Shown: positions 48,901 to 56,172 of the stretch, piece by piece
How positions within the stretch are numbered: position 1 is the stretch's first letter
Layout: each line of letters starts with the position of its first letter
Assembly: GCA_947445115.1 (NCBI GenBank)
Contig: CANFCG010000006.1
Location: 38,690-102,689, forward strand
Reading direction: 5' to 3'
Length of the DNA stretch: 64,000 nucleotides
Source: Comamonadaceae bacterium
Lineage (GTDB): Bacteria; Pseudomonadota; Gammaproteobacteria; Burkholderiales; Burkholderiaceae_C
Program-made: the position numbers and the translations under genes
Notes under the pieces: generated by a model
The model's database searches: none
What the model was told of the DNA's origin: nothing
The model's input: only the letters and a program-made list of their open reading frames with translations

Positions 48901-49133
48901 GCGCAGGTGCCGAACAGTTCGACATTGAACGCGTCGCTAACCCTGCGCAAAATTTGGTATTTGGTGTGGGTGAGCACCGCTGCATTGGTGCACCAATGGC
49001 AGGACAGACAGTACCTATCGTGATGAATACATTTTTAGATAGCTATGCCAAGCCATCTATTGCAGTTCGCTCCAGTCAAAAGCGAGACGATCCATACTTC
49101 CGAGGTTTTAGCAAATTGTCATTAAGCCTCTAA
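45912..49133 (+). CDS. DyP-type heme peroxidase fused to a cytochrome P450
   Basis: A 1073-residue two-heme fusion. Residues of about 25-150 form a HFARF...FDG...YVLDF alpha/beta domain. Residues of about 172-665 are a DyP peroxidase: DVQGNILAGY, the FGYEDG motif with catalytic Asp347, proximal His516 in CPIGSHVRRMNPR and a distal Arg near 538 in RRLIRRGMPYG. Residues of about 678-1073 are a P450 with the ExxR pair E950/R953 and the heme loop FGVGEHRCIG holding the thiolate Cys1024. The I-helix reads GGYLSS and lacks the usual acid-alcohol pair. No ferredoxin or reductase gene is nearby, so peroxide may be the oxidant. The domains are joined in one clean open frame with no frameshift. It overlaps the convergent regulator gene by 12 bases. 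Confidence 0.92.
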   Translation: MMTASTTTPAAAEQVSHGLNLQLVLADAQQMPLLIQIIGAKRDATFASLQQLHFVHFARFLPSHDNSALQVITSFDGPLDAYVLDFVIAIGDIFDAILSFVKDAPPLPVREHPKAFYEFVKRNNRVVVAPPALMWDDYPVYSAYPNRTVIDIVGPRQTPPPVRTVTPSVVDLADVQGNILAGYRTVCARHYSLRLRNGPAARALIAQLVDGDGTQLPRVTTAAPWTTKPSTMLNLGISAQGLQALGLPVDQLTAFSNAFLVGAGDVDRATANGDTGTSSPEFWEIGGARTEVHLMLSLFAGSHASMAEFEERHRQLLAAFEAHQLELVHQHEAQAMPNGKVHFGYEDGIAQPHLAGVYTAKTGKNSDADLQPLASVGEFLLGADYKSVYGGSSLGQLPADLCQNGTFAAVRVLDQDVAAFESTLDKTANDEWVDREWVAAKLMGRWRDGRPLLPPPQSSASAASPASGGCPFGHGAKSEATDSAPSGKNAFDYAPSLAYPDLPNDSDGIQCPIGSHVRRMNPRSSLVAGQPYSRRLIRRGMPYGPAWSKSNPDARRGLFGLFICGDIERQFEFLMQQWANSDFSASGIKGTQDPIIGAQTLSGTFNIPMPTGQADIRVDTPKWITTRGSLYLLMPGINALRWLAKGVGFDDTAAASIGPAQWLSEPPAVQTQSRLAPAEFDPMDPDFLDNPYPYYNVFRQHAPVALVKRGEYQSYWVFSHELCKEAALDPATYLKQTTSTPLPGRGLFFMDDPEHAVARPALDSQFMQAIQGVGDSAKSKSINALQAIFGVPSSQATSPSTVDFVSDYVNPVLRNIFMDMFGWPASQWAALGDLVEIMLQAFNPMLPLDERTPSYAAGAQIIHMLQAGVSLCPAHAAPPAGLFCGIQSLVGTPALTPPEAMSSALDFLLGGYLSSVFLASTGMFNLLQHPKALAAYKNGDATLRANAFEEMKRFDVPFQLADRFAAHDITLGGVLIPKDSLISLVYGSANHDEAVYGAGAEQFDIERVANPAQNLVFGVGEHRCIGAPMAGQTVPIVMNTFLDSYAKPSIAVRSSQKRDDPYFRGFSKLSLSL

Positions 49134-51668
49134 ATACCGATGGATCTCTTGTTCCAAATGGCTAGCTAGCACATCCTCATTGATGAGACCATAACTCTCA
49201 TTCAGCAAGGCGTCCAGTTCCTCAGCAGGGATTTGCTGGGAAATCCCCTGCATCGCTGAGTCATGCATTTTTTGCGTCATCGCCTCACGCACCATCTCAC
49301 GCGCGCTAAAAAAAGCATTGGCTGCACCTAGCATCCGTATCGCCGCAAAAGGTTGCTTCGCAGACGCCAACCACCCAGCAAACAAATCAGCGTGCTTTAA
49401 CAAAATACCACTGCTGCGCCAATAAGGTAAGCCCAGTAAACAGGCCTGCCCAGCTTCTTCAAGCTCACCCTGATCAAGCAAAGCAGTCATCAAACCCACA
49501 TGCGCTTGCGCGATGGTTAAACGGTTGTAGTGATGTTGGGCGGCTCCGCCTGTGATTTTTCGAAATAGCAGGAGTGCCGCACCGTGATCGCCTGTTTTTA
49601 AATGTAAATTGGCAATATCTAATTGAATCGCCAATACATAACGCTCAATGCCAGCTTGCTCAGCCAGCGACAGTGCTTGCCGGGCAAGACGTAGCGCAGC
49701 AGTATCTTGCCCTGTTTGACCCGCTAGCAGCGCCTGCACTTTAAGCCGCCGCATCCGATCTGCCACAGGCCAATCAGGCGCTTCCATGGCTTGCGCCTCT
49801 AACAATACTAATTTTGCTTCCACCAATTGATGGCTATCGAGCAGCGCTTCGGCACGCATTCGCCGGCAGGCATGCACATGACGCCAAGCGTCCATTGATT
49901 GGAATAATTTTTCTGATTTTAAGAATGCATCCATGCAGCGCGACGTGGGCAGCCTGCCATGCACGCCGCATCTGCCTAGCCATTGCCAATATCTTGCAGC
50001 AAGCGATTTTGGTGTTTTTTTATCCACCCAAAGCTCAACGACTAAAAGCCGCTGCAGCGCTTCACCCACAAAACCTGAGACTGCCAACACCATGCTGGAT
50101 GCAGTCGCCAGCGCAATCGCCAACTCATGACTGGCATCATCAGGTTGCGCCACAGCCCAATCAAATGTGGCACGTATGTGATTCATCTCATCCCACAGTG
50201 CACGCGTACCGCGCTCTTTCACCAATTGCTTGCTTAAATCCAGCATCGCGACTGCCAGGCGATACTGCCACTGCGCCACCTCGCCTGCCTCATGAAGTTT
50301 TTCAAACGCATAAACACGGTGCGTCTCCAGCAGTCGATAACGCACCGTTTCATCGTCCGTCACCACCACTAACGACTGGTCAATCAAGCTCTCCAGCACT
50401 CCCATCATCGCCCATTCATCAAGGCCTTCGTCACACAGCAAGCACTTGGCAGCCGACAAGCTAAAGCTACCCACAAACACGCTCAGCCTTCTAAACATTT
50501 TGGCTTGGTCAGCGCTGAGTAAATGATGCGACCAATCCAACGTGGCTCGCATCGTCACTTGGCGACGATTTGTTTCGCTTAATGTTGTTGCATTGCCTAG
50601 CAAGCGAAAACGCTCGCTTAAACGCTCACGCACGCCGTGTACCCCCAGCATCGGCACGCGCGCCGCCGCTAATTCAATTGACAGTGCAACACCATCCAGT
50701 TGCTGGCAAATCACAATCACGTCAGGCAAAGTGCTCGGTTGCAAGCTAAAGTGGCGATCCAGCTGCTGCACACGTTGCACAAACAAACGAATCGCACCAA
50801 ATGCGAGTGCAGCCGAGGCGGAGACCAGCTGGTCTGGCACAGCCAGCGTTCCCAACTGATAAACATGCTCCCCAGCCACACGCAGCCGTGCTTGACTCGT
50901 CACCAGCACTTGCACATCTGGCGCCTTGTTGAGAAGCATCGTCGTCACTTGCCGCGCCGAGTCCAGCAAATGCTCGCAGTTATCTAGCACTAGCAGCAAT
51001 TGCTTCGACTGCAAGGCAAGAATAAGCTCGTCTAACGGCGCAGCGCTTCCTTGCAAGCCCACGCGAAAGCAATGTGCCAAGGACTCAGTCAATGTGCCGT
51101 CTTGCACCGCGCCACCATCCAACCACCACACGCCGTCACTCCATTTGTCACGGTGCAACGCCGCGACGCATTTTGCCAAATGCGTTTTGCCCACGCCGCC
51201 CGTACCTGTCACGCTGACTAAGCGATGCTGCTCCAGCAATTGGCTCAGCGCCCGTACATCGGCATCGCGCCCGTAAAGCTCAGGAATATTCGCAGGAAAA
51301 TTACCTTTAACTTTTACTAAAGGCAACTCCGGCAAGACGGTCAACTCAAACTCTGTGACGGGCTCAGAGACTTGGGACGGAACAGTTGTCGGCGCTGCTG
51401 TTAAACAATAACCACGGCCAGGCAGTGTGGTGATGACTTTTGGGCCCAGCAATTTGCGAAGCGTTGAAACTTGAACTTGGAGATTGTTTTCTTCAACGAT
51501 CACGTCAGGCCATACGATATCGAGCAGCGTTTGCTTGCTAACCACTTGCTTGTAACGCGAGGCCAACGCCACCAAAACATCGAACGCACGTGCACCCAGC
51601 AATGCCTCTCGATCATGGATGAGCAAAAGGCGCTCGTCAGGTTTAATTTCGAAGTCTTGAAAACGCAT
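49122..51668 (-). CDS. Winged-helix/STAND-ATPase transcriptional regulator
   Basis: An 848-residue regulator. Residues 1-95 are an OmpR/CadC-type winged helix (GARAFDVLVALASRYKQVVSKQTLLDIVWPD; NNLQVQVSTLRKLLG; TLPGRGYCL). Residues of about 130-430 are a NB-ARC-like ATPase with Walker A GTGGVGKT (155-162), Walker B LLLVLDNCEHLL and the TSQARLRVAGE sensor. The rest is helical, TPR-like repeats that should sense a ligand or partner. Proteins of this plan are signal-dependent activators. It is convergent with the DyP-P450 gene and probably binds the phased TTTAAG sites before 44230 and 45104. It lies downstream of the leucine genes by 25 bases but is not obviously functionally tied to them. Confidence 0.88.
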   Translation of the reverse strand: MRFQDFEIKPDERLLLIHDREALLGARAFDVLVALASRYKQVVSKQTLLDIVWPDVIVEENNLQVQVSTLRKLLGPKVITTLPGRGYCLTAAPTTVPSQVSEPVTEFELTVLPELPLVKVKGNFPANIPELYGRDADVRALSQLLEQHRLVSVTGTGGVGKTHLAKCVAALHRDKWSDGVWWLDGGAVQDGTLTESLAHCFRVGLQGSAAPLDELILALQSKQLLLVLDNCEHLLDSARQVTTMLLNKAPDVQVLVTSQARLRVAGEHVYQLGTLAVPDQLVSASAALAFGAIRLFVQRVQQLDRHFSLQPSTLPDVIVICQQLDGVALSIELAAARVPMLGVHGVRERLSERFRLLGNATTLSETNRRQVTMRATLDWSHHLLSADQAKMFRRLSVFVGSFSLSAAKCLLCDEGLDEWAMMGVLESLIDQSLVVVTDDETVRYRLLETHRVYAFEKLHEAGEVAQWQYRLAVAMLDLSKQLVKERGTRALWDEMNHIRATFDWAVAQPDDASHELAIALATASSMVLAVSGFVGEALQRLLVVELWVDKKTPKSLAARYWQWLGRCGVHGRLPTSRCMDAFLKSEKLFQSMDAWRHVHACRRMRAEALLDSHQLVEAKLVLLEAQAMEAPDWPVADRMRRLKVQALLAGQTGQDTAALRLARQALSLAEQAGIERYVLAIQLDIANLHLKTGDHGAALLLFRKITGGAAQHHYNRLTIAQAHVGLMTALLDQGELEEAGQACLLGLPYWRSSGILLKHADLFAGWLASAKQPFAAIRMLGAANAFFSAREMVREAMTQKMHDSAMQGISQQIPAEELDALLNESYGLINEDVLASHLEQEIHRYLEA

Positions 51669-51677
51669 ATGAACTTA

Positions 51678-51684
51678 TCTTAAA
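51678..51684 (-). promoter_or_regulatory. Single TTTAAGA site upstream of the regulator start
   Basis: On the minus strand GTTTAAGATAAG lies nine bases before the regulator ATG. It is the same core as in the phased arrays, but alone, so it is only weak support for autoregulation. Confidence 0.25.
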
Positions 51685-51693
51685 CGAACTTTA

Positions 51694-52614
51694 CTAAGCG
51701 CCCAGTCGCCTTGTCATCAAGGCCTTGGCAGCGCGTGAATTTGTGGGGCGACCCAAAGCATCACTAATAAATTGCCCTGCATCAATCAGTGCATTCAAAT
51801 CAATACCCGTTTCAATACCCATACCGTGCAGCATGTAGACCACGTCTTCGGTGGCAACATTGCCTGTCGCACCTTTGGCGTAAGGACAGCCGCCCAAACC
51901 CGCAATCGAGGCATCAAACGCGGCCACGCCCAGCTCTAGCGCAGCCAAAGTGTTAGCCAACGCCAGACCATAGGTGTCATGGAAATGCCCTGAGACGTCG
52001 GCTAAATCGAAGGATTTGAGTACTTGCTCAAACACCGCTTGTACCTTGCGCGGTGTGCCCACGCCAATCGTGTCAGGCACACCCATGTGCTGCACGCCCA
52101 TGTCTTTTTGCGCTTTGGCGATACGCCCCACTACCGCAGGCTCTACTTCGCCTTCATATGGACAACCCAGCGCGCACGACACCGTGCCGCGCACGTAAAG
52201 ACCCGCTGCACGAGCACTCGCAACCACAGGTGCGATGCGATCTAGACTTTCAGCGATGGAGCAATTCGTGTTCTTCTGGCTAAACGATTCTGTCGCCGCA
52301 AAGAACACAACAATCTCTTGCGGACGCAAGTGCAAAGGCATGTCCAGCAAGGCTTCCAAGCCTTTCATGTTCGGGACAAGCGCAGAGTAACGCACCCCAG
52401 CCTTGCGCTCGATGCCCGCCAAAACCAGCACGTTGTCCTTCATCTGCGGCACCCATTTTGGCGAGACAAAACTGGTCACCTCTAACTCCGTCAGCCCCGC
52501 ATGTTGCAGGCGATGGATGAGTTCAATCTTGACCTCGGTGGGCACGACTTGTTTTTCGTTTTGCAAGCCATCACGTGGGCCCACATCAACGAGTTTGACT
52601 TTATTTGGAATCAT
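51694..52614 (-). CDS. mvaB: Hydroxymethylglutaryl-CoA lyase
   Basis: A 306-residue HMGL-like TIM barrel cleaving HMG-CoA to acetoacetate and acetyl-CoA, the last step of leucine breakdown. Motifs are VDVGPRDGLQNE at the start, SFVSPKWVPQMKD, the GHFHDTYGLALAN metal-binding histidines, and GGCPYAKGATGNVATEDVVYML with the catalytic Cys. It overlaps the 3' end of the upstream carboxylase gene by four bases (ATGA). Also known as liuE. Confidence 0.95.
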   Translation of the reverse strand: MIPNKVKLVDVGPRDGLQNEKQVVPTEVKIELIHRLQHAGLTELEVTSFVSPKWVPQMKDNVLVLAGIERKAGVRYSALVPNMKGLEALLDMPLHLRPQEIVVFFAATESFSQKNTNCSIAESLDRIAPVVASARAAGLYVRGTVSCALGCPYEGEVEPAVVGRIAKAQKDMGVQHMGVPDTIGVGTPRKVQAVFEQVLKSFDLADVSGHFHDTYGLALANTLAALELGVAAFDASIAGLGGCPYAKGATGNVATEDVVYMLHGMGIETGIDLNALIDAGQFISDALGRPTNSRAAKALMTRRLGA

Positions 52615-54581
52615 TTTTTACTTTCTAAAGTAAGAAGCGCTGCGCCTTCTGCCACCTGCTCACCGGCTGCGTACAGCAACTCGCCCACCACACCATCCGC
52701 TGGTGCGGTGATGGCGTGCTCCATTTTCATGGCTTCCATGACAGCAACCACTTGCCCCTTCGTCACGGTATCGCCTGCCTGCACGGCAAAAGACACCACC
52801 TTGCCAGGCATGGGCGCGTTCAAACCACCGCCCGCATGTGCATCCTGCGCTGCCACTAAAGACAAACGATGGATGTGTCTGATCACCACGGCGCCTTTGT
52901 CCGTAAAGATGTGCATCTCGTCTGCCGCTTCGCTTTTTTGCACATAGACAGCCTGCAGGCCATGCTGTGCCTGATCTGCAAGACGGGCAATCTGGGACGC
53001 CTTATAGAATATGACCTGTGGGGCACCGCCCAATTCAAAATCAAAGCGCCGTGTACTCTCGCCATAGGCTCGCCAAGCATCCGTTTTGGATAGCGGATCA
53101 TCACCTTGCAAAGATTGTTCAGCCTGCGCAATATGTGCCACTGCCGCTTCAATCGCCTCATCATTCGTCACAGGATGTTGATCAAAAAGCACAGCCCGTT
53201 CGCGCTCAATTAAAGCCGTATCGAGATTGGCTTTTGCAAACGATTCGCTTGCCACGACATGCCGCAAAAACTGCACATTGGTTTGCAATCCAACGATATG
53301 CGTTTGGGCAAGCGCCTTATCCAGCAAGGCCAACGCGTGTTCGCGTGTGTCGCCAATCACGATGAGTTTGGCAATCATCGAGTCGTAAAACGGCGAGATC
53401 GTATCTCCCTCGCGTACGCCAGAGTCCACACGCACGGGATGCTTGGCGGTTCCTCGTTCAAACGCCACATGCTCGCCGTGTCGGTACACATGCAGTGTTC
53501 CCGTCGCGGGCAAGAAATGGTTATCAGGGGACTCCGCGCAAATCCGCGCTTCAATCGCGTGGCCTTTGATGTGCAATTGATCTTGCGAAAGCGGTAGCGG
53601 CTCGCCCGCAGCAACACGCAATTGCCACTCCACCAAATCAAGCCCCGTGATGGCTTCAGTCACGGGATGCTCGACTTGCAGACGCGTGTTCATCTCCATG
53701 AAGAAGAATTTCATGCCCGCATTGCCGTCGATTTCCTCCGATTGCTCAACAATAAATTCAACCGTACCCGCGCCCACATAATTCACCGCCTTGGCCGCCG
53801 CCACCGCGGCCGCGCCCATCGCTTCGCGCATGGCTTGTGACAGCCCTGGCGCAGGCGCCTCTTCCAGCACTTTTTGATGACGCCGCTGCACCGAGCAATC
53901 ACGCTCAAATAGGTAAACGCAATGGCCCTGCGTATCGCCAAAGACTTGAATCTCAATGTGACGCGGACGCTGCACGTACTTTTCAATCAGTACCGAGTCA
54001 TTGCCAAAACTGTTGATGGCTTCGCGTTTGCACGAGGCCAAGGCAGACGCAAAATCGGCTGACTTATCCACAACCCGCATCCCCTTGCCGCCACCGCCTG
54101 CGCTGGCTTTAATCAGCACGGGATAGCCAATGCCATCGGCCTCAACTTGCAGCAATGCCGCATCTTGATTGGTGCCGTGATAGCCCGGAACTAGTGGCAC
54201 ACCCGCCGCGCTCATCAATCGTTTGGACTCCGCCTTTAAGCCCATCGCCAAAATGGCACTGGCTGGGGGGCCAATAAACACAAGGCCTGCAGCTTGGCAC
54301 GCTATGGCAAATGCATCGTTCTCACTTAAAAATCCATAGCCTGGATGGATAGCCTCTGCGCCCGTTTGTTTAGCCGCTTGCAAGATACGCTCCCATTGCA
54401 AATAACTGTCTTTAGGTGCGCTGCCACCAATATGCACGGCGTCATCACAGCTAGCGACGTGCTTGGCGTTCGCGTCGGCATCGGAGTACACAGCCACGGT
54501 TTTGATGCCCATACGGCGGGCAGTAGCGGCGACTCGGCAAGCGATTTCGCCGCGATTAGCGATTAAGATTTTTTTAAACAT
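52611..54581 (-). CDS. liuD: Methylcrotonyl-CoA carboxylase, biotin carboxylase/carrier subunit
   Basis: A 656-residue alpha subunit from the ATG at 54581; the longer frame from 54605 is unsupported. It has the biotin carboxylase domain (1-450), with FKKILIANRGEIACRV, AIHPGYGFLSEN, GGGGKGMRVV and EMNTRLQVEHPVTE. A linker domain follows, then the biotin carrier domain with AMKMEH near the end, where the Lys is biotinylated by BirA. Related propionyl- and acetyl-CoA carboxylases look similar, but the liuB, liuC and mvaB neighbours fix the substrate as methylcrotonyl-CoA. It ends in an overlap with mvaB. Confidence 0.93.
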   Translation of the reverse strand: MFKKILIANRGEIACRVAATARRMGIKTVAVYSDADANAKHVASCDDAVHIGGSAPKDSYLQWERILQAAKQTGAEAIHPGYGFLSENDAFAIACQAAGLVFIGPPASAILAMGLKAESKRLMSAAGVPLVPGYHGTNQDAALLQVEADGIGYPVLIKASAGGGGKGMRVVDKSADFASALASCKREAINSFGNDSVLIEKYVQRPRHIEIQVFGDTQGHCVYLFERDCSVQRRHQKVLEEAPAPGLSQAMREAMGAAAVAAAKAVNYVGAGTVEFIVEQSEEIDGNAGMKFFFMEMNTRLQVEHPVTEAITGLDLVEWQLRVAAGEPLPLSQDQLHIKGHAIEARICAESPDNHFLPATGTLHVYRHGEHVAFERGTAKHPVRVDSGVREGDTISPFYDSMIAKLIVIGDTREHALALLDKALAQTHIVGLQTNVQFLRHVVASESFAKANLDTALIERERAVLFDQHPVTNDEAIEAAVAHIAQAEQSLQGDDPLSKTDAWRAYGESTRRFDFELGGAPQVIFYKASQIARLADQAQHGLQAVYVQKSEAADEMHIFTDKGAVVIRHIHRLSLVAAQDAHAGGGLNAPMPGKVVSFAVQAGDTVTKGQVVAVMEAMKMEHAITAPADGVVGELLYAAGEQVAEGAALLTLESKK

Positions 54582-54586
54582 ATTTT

Positions 54587-55372
54587 TTAATTCTGTAGAG
54601 TCCAACTTGGCGCACGCTTTTGCAAAAACGCTTGCACGCCTTCGCGCCCTGCGGGGATGGTACGTGCGACAGCGATTTCTTTAACGGTGTGCGCGATCAG
54701 TTCGGGAGTGATGGGTTTTTCAACCACGGATTCAATCAACTTCTTGGTAGCCCTTATGGCGTCTGGGCTAGCAAGGCATAGTGCCTTGCAAAGCTTATCT
54801 ACCGTGGCTTGCAGGGCGTCGATTGTTACAACCTCGCTAACCAAGCCCATCGCCTTCGCATCCAATGCCGAAAAGCGCTCTGCCGTCAGCCAATAGCGCT
54901 GGGCTGCTCGCACGCCCATGGCACGAATCAAATATGGGCTAATCGTGGCGGGAATGAGTCCGATCTTGACTTCGCTGACGCAAAACTGTGCGGTGTCTGC
55001 GACAACGACCATGTCACAAGCCGCGACCAAGCCCGTACCGCCTGCATAGGCATCGCCTTGAACCTGCGCCACGGTTGGCTTGGGGCAGCTGGCTATCGTG
55101 TGCAGCATGGTTGCTAGCTTGCCAGCGTCGCTTAGGTTTTCGTCGTGAGAGTAATCCGCCATACGGCGCATCCAATTTAAATCTGCGCCCGCGCAAAAAG
55201 CAGAGCCCTCAGCCGCTAGCACAATGCAGCGCACCTCAGAGTTCGCGCCCATGTCCTTAAAGGCCTGCGTCAATTCAGCAATCACGTCGTCGTTGAACGC
55301 GTTTCGAACTTCAGGACGATTGAGCGTGATCCGGCCAACGTGATTGGCAACTTCGACTATGAGGTGCGTCAT
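54587..55372 (-). CDS. liuC: Methylglutaconyl-CoA hydratase (enoyl-CoA hydratase family)
   Basis: A 261-residue crotonase-fold enzyme. Motifs are RITLNRPEVRNAFNDDVIAEL, the oxyanion-hole segments CIVLAAEGSAFCAGADLNWMRRMA and GDAYAGGTGLVAACDMVV, and SEVKIGLIPATISPYLIRAMG with the catalytic Glu. Its place between the carboxylase subunits identifies the leucine-pathway step from methylglutaconyl-CoA to HMG-CoA. It ends five bases before the liuD start and overlaps the preceding hydrolase gene by four bases. Confidence 0.92.
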   Translation of the reverse strand: MTHLIVEVANHVGRITLNRPEVRNAFNDDVIAELTQAFKDMGANSEVRCIVLAAEGSAFCAGADLNWMRRMADYSHDENLSDAGKLATMLHTIASCPKPTVAQVQGDAYAGGTGLVAACDMVVVADTAQFCVSEVKIGLIPATISPYLIRAMGVRAAQRYWLTAERFSALDAKAMGLVSEVVTIDALQATVDKLCKALCLASPDAIRATKKLIESVVEKPITPELIAHTVKEIAVARTIPAGREGVQAFLQKRAPSWTLQN

Positions 55373-56160
55373 TTGAAATATTCCTTAAAAAACGCAATCA
55401 ATTTGGCTTGCGATGCGGCCTTGGCAGCGGGTTCGCCGCCTGCATGGACTGTTTTACTACCGTGCGGTGTTTTAAGCAGCACAGGTCGCACGGGCGCGTC
55501 ACTGTCAAAACCGTGATTCGCATTCGCGTACGTGTCTTGCTGCACCAGCTCCGTCCACTGCACGGCAAGCCGCTGGCAAAAACCAGCATTCGTCCAATCA
55601 TCAGCCGCGCCCAGCTGCAGCAAGATGGGCCTAGCAGGCTGCCAGTTGATGCGTCCCAGCCCGTCACCACAACCAGGATAAAACGCCAAAGCCGCGCGCG
55701 GCGCAACGACGTACTGCACATTTTTTTCATTCGCAAGCAATGTCGTCGAGCCGCCATGACTCCAGCCCAAAATGCCGATGCGCTGGGCGTCCACCTCTTC
55801 GCGCTTAGCCACATAGGCGACCGCCGCTTGCACATCGGTGACGCGCAAACTAGGCGGCACATTGCCGCCGCTACCGCAAACGGACTTCACGCCGCGCGCC
55901 GTAAAGCTATCTAAAAATAGCACATGCCAACCTTGCTCGTTTAAAAACTTGGCATACGCCACAGTCCGAAGATTGGGCTGACCACGAGGATTGAGCATGC
56001 CACCACATCCGTGCAAAGCCACAATGGTCGGGGCTTTCTGGCTAGAGGCGGTATAAAAATAACCGTCAAGTTGAATGCCGTTGTTGTCGATTTTTAGGAG
56101 TACTTGAGCGTTTGCCCAAGGCGCAAATAAAAGCCAGCTACTGAGTAAAAAGCGTCTCAT
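55369..56160 (-). CDS. Exported dienelactone hydrolase-like alpha/beta hydrolase
   Basis: A 263-residue alpha/beta hydrolase with a signal peptide cleaved near WANAQ. It has an N-terminal strand VALHGCGGM, the nucleophile elbow GWSHGG with a Ser, LFLDSF, the Asp in LQLGAADDWTN and the His in NANHGFD. DLH-family members cleave lactones or esters. It is placed inside the leucine catabolic operon and overlaps liuC by four bases, although its secretion makes a direct role on CoA thioesters impossible. Substrate unknown. Confidence 0.88.
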   Translation of the reverse strand: MRRFLLSSWLLFAPWANAQVLLKIDNNGIQLDGYFYTASSQKAPTIVALHGCGGMLNPRGQPNLRTVAYAKFLNEQGWHVLFLDSFTARGVKSVCGSGGNVPPSLRVTDVQAAVAYVAKREEVDAQRIGILGWSHGGSTTLLANEKNVQYVVAPRAALAFYPGCGDGLGRINWQPARPILLQLGAADDWTNAGFCQRLAVQWTELVQQDTYANANHGFDSDAPVRPVLLKTPHGSKTVHAGGEPAAKAASQAKLIAFFKEYFK

Positions 56161-56172
56161 GGTGTCAGCCCT

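Noticed and set aside
45912..49133. Assembly or frameshift artefact joining two genes
   Set aside because: The frame has no stop or start between the DyP and P450 domains, and the linker at about residues 665-678 runs straight into a normal P450 N-terminus (EFDPMDPDFLDNPYPYY); only resequencing could fully exclude an error.
49814..50464. Plus-strand frame of 216 residues opposite the winged-helix/ATPase regulator
   Set aside because: Antisense shadow with a Pro/His/Ala-rich, unstructured translation; the regulator's motifs are intact on the other strand.
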